NCBI GenBank assembly: GCA_903893935.1 | Contig: CAITOD010000131.1 | Coordinates: 1 to 9,080 of the forward strand | Length of the DNA stretch: 9,080 nucleotides | Reading direction: 5' to 3' | DNA from: an uncultured Sphingomonadales bacterium | GTDB lineage: Bacteria; Pseudomonadota; Alphaproteobacteria; Sphingomonadales; Sphingomonadaceae | Shown: piece by piece, positions 5,996-9,080 of the stretch | Position numbering within the stretch: the first letter of the stretch is position 1 | Layout: every line of letters starts with the position of its first letter | The notes under the pieces: generated by a model | Told to the model about the DNA's origin: nothing | Seen by the model: the letters and a program-made list of their open reading frames with translations, nothing else | Databases searched by the model: none | Position numbers and translations under genes: made by a program

Positions 5996-7741
5996 ATGGG
6001 TGAAACAAGGGGAATGAAGTCCGTGACCTCGATCAACTCCGGCATGACTTTGCGGCGAGATCTGTTGCGCCGCTACCGGCCTTATGTCGTGCTGGCTGCG
6101 TGGCTCAGCGGTATCATCAATCTGCTCTATCTCATTCCCAGTCTGTTCATGTTGCAGGTCTATGACCGTGTGGTGCCGACGGGGAGCATGCTGACTCTCG
6201 CGCTGCTGGTCGGGATCGCAATGGCCGGCCTTGCGCTTCTGTCGATGTTTGACTGGTTGCGCACCCGGATTCTGCTGAAAGCGGCCGCGCGCGTCAGCGA
6301 CGATCTGCTCGGGCCCCTGCTCGACACCGTGCTGTCGCAACGGTCGCTGACGCGGACGCAGCGGCTGACGGTATTTCGCGAGCTGGAAACGATCCGTTCG
6401 ACGCTTTCCGGCGGGGCAATCATCGCGTTGTTCGATGCGCCGTGGATTCCGATCTATATCATCGCGGCAACTTTGCTCAACGTCTGGATTGGGGCGTTCA
6501 CGCTGGTGCTGTCGATCGGAATCACGGTGCTTGCCTGGACCAATGAACGGGCGGTCCACCCGCTCTATCAGGCGTCGACCGAAGCTTCGGCCAGAGCCAA
6601 TGCCCGGCAGATGCACATCGCCAGTTTCGCGCTCGAAGTGCGTGCGCTCGGTATGGTCCGGACGATGCAGGCGGCGATCCGCAATCTGCGCGCCGATGGC
6701 GAGGCGGCACTCGCGCAGGCAAGCTTTACAGCCGCTGCGCACAGCGGGCTCGCACGATATGTACGCCTGTCGGCCCAATCGATTGCGCTGGCGCTTGCAG
6801 CATTCCTGGCCGTGCAGGGTTCGCTTTCGGCCGGCGCCATCACGGTGGCGATGCTGCTGCTGGGGCGCGCGCTGGCGCCGATCGAACTGCTGGTCGGGTC
6901 GTGGCGCGGAATTATCCGTGCGCAGACCGCGCTGGCGGCGCTCGAGACCGTTCTTCGCAGCAGCGACCGGCGCGTCTACACCAGCTTGCCGCCGCTGCGC
7001 GGGGCTGTAAGCGCCGAACAATTGCACATTTCGACGCCCGATGACCGGCGTATCGTGTTGCGCGATGTGACTTTTGCGGTCGAACCGGGCGATGCGCTGG
7101 CATTGATCGGCCTGTCGGGCGCCGGCAAATCGACTTTGCTGAGAGCACTGGTGGGTGTCCTGCCGGCAGCCAGCGGCACCGTGCGCTATGATGGCGCGGC
7201 GCTGACCGACTGGGAACCTGAAACGCTTGCACGCCAGATCGGCTACTTGCCGCAGGATCATGTGATTTTCGCCGGGACCGTCAAGGACAACATTGCCCGG
7301 TTCGATCCGGTGCTGGCGGCCGGCGGTACCGCCTGCGATGCCGATGTCATTGCCGCAGCGATGCGGGCCGGGGCGCACGAGATGATCCTGCGCCTTCCCG
7401 CGGGCTATGACACGATGCTGGGTCATGATGGCATCGGCCTTTCGGGTGGCCAGGCGCAACGCGTGTGCCTCGCCCGCGCCTGCTATGGCAATCCGCGGGT
7501 GATGGTGCTTGATGAACCTTGCGCGCACCTCGATACCGAAGGCAAGGCTGCGTTGCTGGCGCTGATCCAGGCCAATCGCCGCGACGGCGTGACGACGATC
7601 TTCTCGAGCCATGACCGGGCGATCGTCGGGGCCGCATCGAAAGTCATGATGCTGCGCGATGGCCGGGTGGTTCCGCCCGGCGAAGCCGTGCGTTCGGCCA
7701 ACCAGGTAATCAGCGCATCCGTCAGCCAGGATCTGTCATGA
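5996..7741 (+). CDS. Type I secretion system permease/ATPase (PrtD/PrsD/AtrD-like ABC exporter)
   Basis: This 581-residue half-transporter would sit in the inner membrane and drive one-step export of a protein with an uncleaved C-terminal signal. The membrane domain (about 25-330) opens with the family signature SGIINLLYLIPSLFMLQVYD. There is no N-terminal C39 peptidase domain. The nucleotide-binding domain has Walker A GLSGAGKST (372-380, Lys378), Q-loop Gln420, ABC signature LSGGQAQR (482-489), Walker B VMVLDEP (Asp506, Glu507) and H-loop His539, so it should hydrolyse ATP. The length fits the roughly 570-580 residues of PrtD homologues. The 5996 ATG has only a weak Shine-Dalgarno. Starts at 6014 (ATG) or 6023 (GTG), behind AAGGGGA at 6007-6013, are possible and do not change the domain. 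It overlaps the membrane fusion protein gene by ATGA, which implies translational coupling. Confidence 0.94.
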   Translation: MGETRGMKSVTSINSGMTLRRDLLRRYRPYVVLAAWLSGIINLLYLIPSLFMLQVYDRVVPTGSMLTLALLVGIAMAGLALLSMFDWLRTRILLKAAARVSDDLLGPLLDTVLSQRSLTRTQRLTVFRELETIRSTLSGGAIIALFDAPWIPIYIIAATLLNVWIGAFTLVLSIGITVLAWTNERAVHPLYQASTEASARANARQMHIASFALEVRALGMVRTMQAAIRNLRADGEAALAQASFTAAAHSGLARYVRLSAQSIALALAAFLAVQGSLSAGAITVAMLLLGRALAPIELLVGSWRGIIRAQTALAALETVLRSSDRRVYTSLPPLRGAVSAEQLHISTPDDRRIVLRDVTFAVEPGDALALIGLSGAGKSTLLRALVGVLPAASGTVRYDGAALTDWEPETLARQIGYLPQDHVIFAGTVKDNIARFDPVLAAGGTACDADVIAAAMRAGAHEMILRLPAGYDTMLGHDGIGLSGGQAQRVCLARACYGNPRVMVLDEPCAHLDTEGKAALLALIQANRRDGVTTIFSSHDRAIVGAASKVMMLRDGRVVPPGEAVRSANQVISASVSQDLS

Positions 7742-9080
7742 CCAATTCCGCATTCCTGCCTCCATTGCTCGGGGTCGCGCCGACCGATCGCAGCTTTGCC
7801 CGCGATCTGGCCTTCGAAATCCGCCTGGGTCTTGGCGTCGGCGGCGGCATTCTGGGCGCCGCGCTGATTTGGGCAGCCTGTGCGCCGCTCGCGGCGTCGG
7901 TTCCGGCGTTCGGCTATATCCGCAGCACCGATGACCGCCAGATCTTGCAGAGCCAGGAAGGCGGCTCCGTCGCGCAGTTGCCGGTTCGCGAAGGCCAGCA
8001 CGTCCGCAAAGGGCAATTGCTGGTCCAGTTCGCCAGCGCCTCGGCCTTTGCGCAGGAACGTGCGCTGGCGGTGCGCGCGATCGGGCTGCGTGCCGAAATC
8101 GCGCGGCTGGAAGCACTGCAACGCGGCACCGATGTCGTGGAAAACCCGCCCGAATTCGCTTCGCTGGAAGGGTCTGACCGCATCGAGGCCGATCGCGCCA
8201 TGGCGCTCGCGCGCAGCGGGCTGCTGGCCGACCTCCGCATTGAACGGACCGAAGGCGCGCTCGTCGGCAGCCAGATCAGCCAGATCGGCGCGCAGATCGA
8301 CGGCAATTCGCTGCGGGCCGCATCCAACGACCACCAGATCGCGCTGAACGACCGTGAACTGGATCAGGTCCAGCAACTGGCCGACAAAGGCTATGCGCCG
8401 CTGTCGCGCGTGCTGGCGCTGCGGCGCTCGCACGCGGCGCTGGCGGGCGAAGTCGGCTCGTTGCGCTCGGAAATGGCCCGGCTCGAGGCATCGAAAGGTG
8501 AAGCGCGGCTGAACCTGCTGCGCGCGCATGAAGCGCGCGTGGAGCGCCGCGCCGAAGATCTGCGCAACGCGCAAAGCGATTACCAGGCGGTGCTGCCGCA
8601 ATGGCATGCCGCAAAGGAAGCGCTCAACCGCAGCCGGATCGTTTCGGCAATCGATGGCACGGTGATGAACCTCACCGTGTTGACCCCGGGTTCGGTCGCC
8701 GCTCCCGGCCAGAAACTGATGGAAATTGTGCCAGACGATCGCGCCACTGAAATCGAGGCGCAGATTGCCCCGTCGGATATCAACTGGATCAGCCCGGGCA
8801 AACGCGCGGAAGTGCAGATTGCCGGCGTGTCGGGCCGCAACCTGCCGCAACTGGACGCGGTGCTCACGCAGATCTCGGCCACCAGCGCGGTCGACGAGCG
8901 CACCGGCCGACCTTATTACAAGGCGCGGCTGCGGATCGAACCGGGCGCGCTCGCCCGATTGGAAAAGGCCGCCAGTCTCGCCCAGCCAATCCGCGCGGGC
9001 ACCCCGGTCCCGGCGCAAGTGGTGCTTTATCCACGCAGCGCGCTCGATTACCTGCTGTCGCCTTTGGCACAAGCGCTGAC
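7738..9080 (+). CDS. HlyD-family type I secretion periplasmic adaptor (membrane fusion protein), 3' end cut by the window
   Basis: The adaptor links the ABC exporter to a TolC-like outer membrane channel. The frame is open from ATG 7738 through 447 codons to the window edge without a stop. AGGA lies 6 nt upstream (7728-7731), and the ATG overlaps the preceding TGA. A single N-terminal membrane segment lies at about 32-56. The first lipoyl half is QSQEGGSVAQLPVREGQHV (71-89) through KGQLLVQF. A long heptad-rich coiled coil spans about 100-298 and includes the conserved LADKGYAPLSRVLALRR. The second lipoyl half begins RIVSAIDGTVMNLTV (from about 300) and ends MEIVPDD, followed by the C-terminal beta-barrel. 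The last visible residues, ALDYLLSPLAQAL, match the usual family tail, so only about 10-15 residues should be missing. AtrB/PrsE/PrtE are the closest named relatives. Confidence 0.93.
   Translation, partial: MTNSAFLPPLLGVAPTDRSFARDLAFEIRLGLGVGGGILGAALIWAACAPLAASVPAFGYIRSTDDRQILQSQEGGSVAQLPVREGQHVRKGQLLVQFASASAFAQERALAVRAIGLRAEIARLEALQRGTDVVENPPEFASLEGSDRIEADRAMALARSGLLADLRIERTEGALVGSQISQIGAQIDGNSLRAASNDHQIALNDRELDQVQQLADKGYAPLSRVLALRRSHAALAGEVGSLRSEMARLEASKGEARLNLLRAHEARVERRAEDLRNAQSDYQAVLPQWHAAKEALNRSRIVSAIDGTVMNLTVLTPGSVAAPGQKLMEIVPDDRATEIEAQIAPSDINWISPGKRAEVQIAGVSGRNLPQLDAVLTQISATSAVDERTGRPYYKARLRIEPGALARLEKAASLAQPIRAGTPVPAQVVLYPRSALDYLLSPLAQAL

Noticed and set aside
5981..7612. Minus-strand ORF of 543 codons antisense to the ABC exporter
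   Set aside because: The sequence is low-complexity and Arg/Gln/His-rich, without family features, while the opposite strand encodes a complete set of ABC ATPase motifs.
7483..9072. Minus-strand ORF of 529 codons antisense to the HlyD-family gene
   Set aside because: It spans the junction of two real genes on the plus strand, has shadow-like composition, and competes with a clear membrane fusion protein reading.

Overview
The window looks like chromosomal DNA from a high-GC alphaproteobacterium, most likely a sphingomonad (Sphingomonas, Novosphingobium or a relative). This rests on base composition, GTG starts, and exopolysaccharide-type genes beside a PrtD/AtrD-like type I secretion pair, an association known from sphingan clusters. 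No rRNA or taxonomic marker is present, so the assignment is inference.

Layout. Positions 1 to about 109 hold the end of an IS630-family insertion sequence: the first 15 codons of its transposase run leftwards off the window. Next come four genes on the minus strand, transcribed leftwards in the order: a short WbaP/ExoY-type sugar-phosphate transferase (5364-4657), a GT4-like glycosyltransferase (4620-3472), a secreted GH16 glycoside hydrolase (3350-2385) and a two-domain AT3-SGNH O-acyltransferase (2219-138). A 631-bp divergent region (5365-5995) separates them from a plus-strand pair: a type I secretion ABC transporter (5996-7741), overlapping by ATGA an HlyD-family membrane fusion protein (7738 onward, cut by the right edge a few residues before its expected end).

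How the genes may work together. The sugar transferase would load the first sugar phosphate onto undecaprenyl phosphate. The glycosyltransferase would extend it, the acyltransferase would add acyl groups, and the GH16 enzyme would trim or release the polymer in the periplasm or outside the cell. The set resembles rhizobial ExoY + ExoK + ExoZ with PrsDE, reduced to one gene of each kind. No flippase, polymerase, Wzc/Wza export gene, TolC-like outer membrane protein or type I substrate is visible here.

Non-coding signals worth attention are a pho-box-like 11-bp direct repeat upstream of the sugar transferase, a strong 9-bp hairpin in its leader, and three tandem 15-bp repeats joined to a hairpin between the glycosyltransferase and GH16 genes. 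I see no CRISPR array, tRNA, rRNA or clearly unprecedented system. The large ORFs antisense to the real genes are treated as shadows of GC-rich coding sequence.
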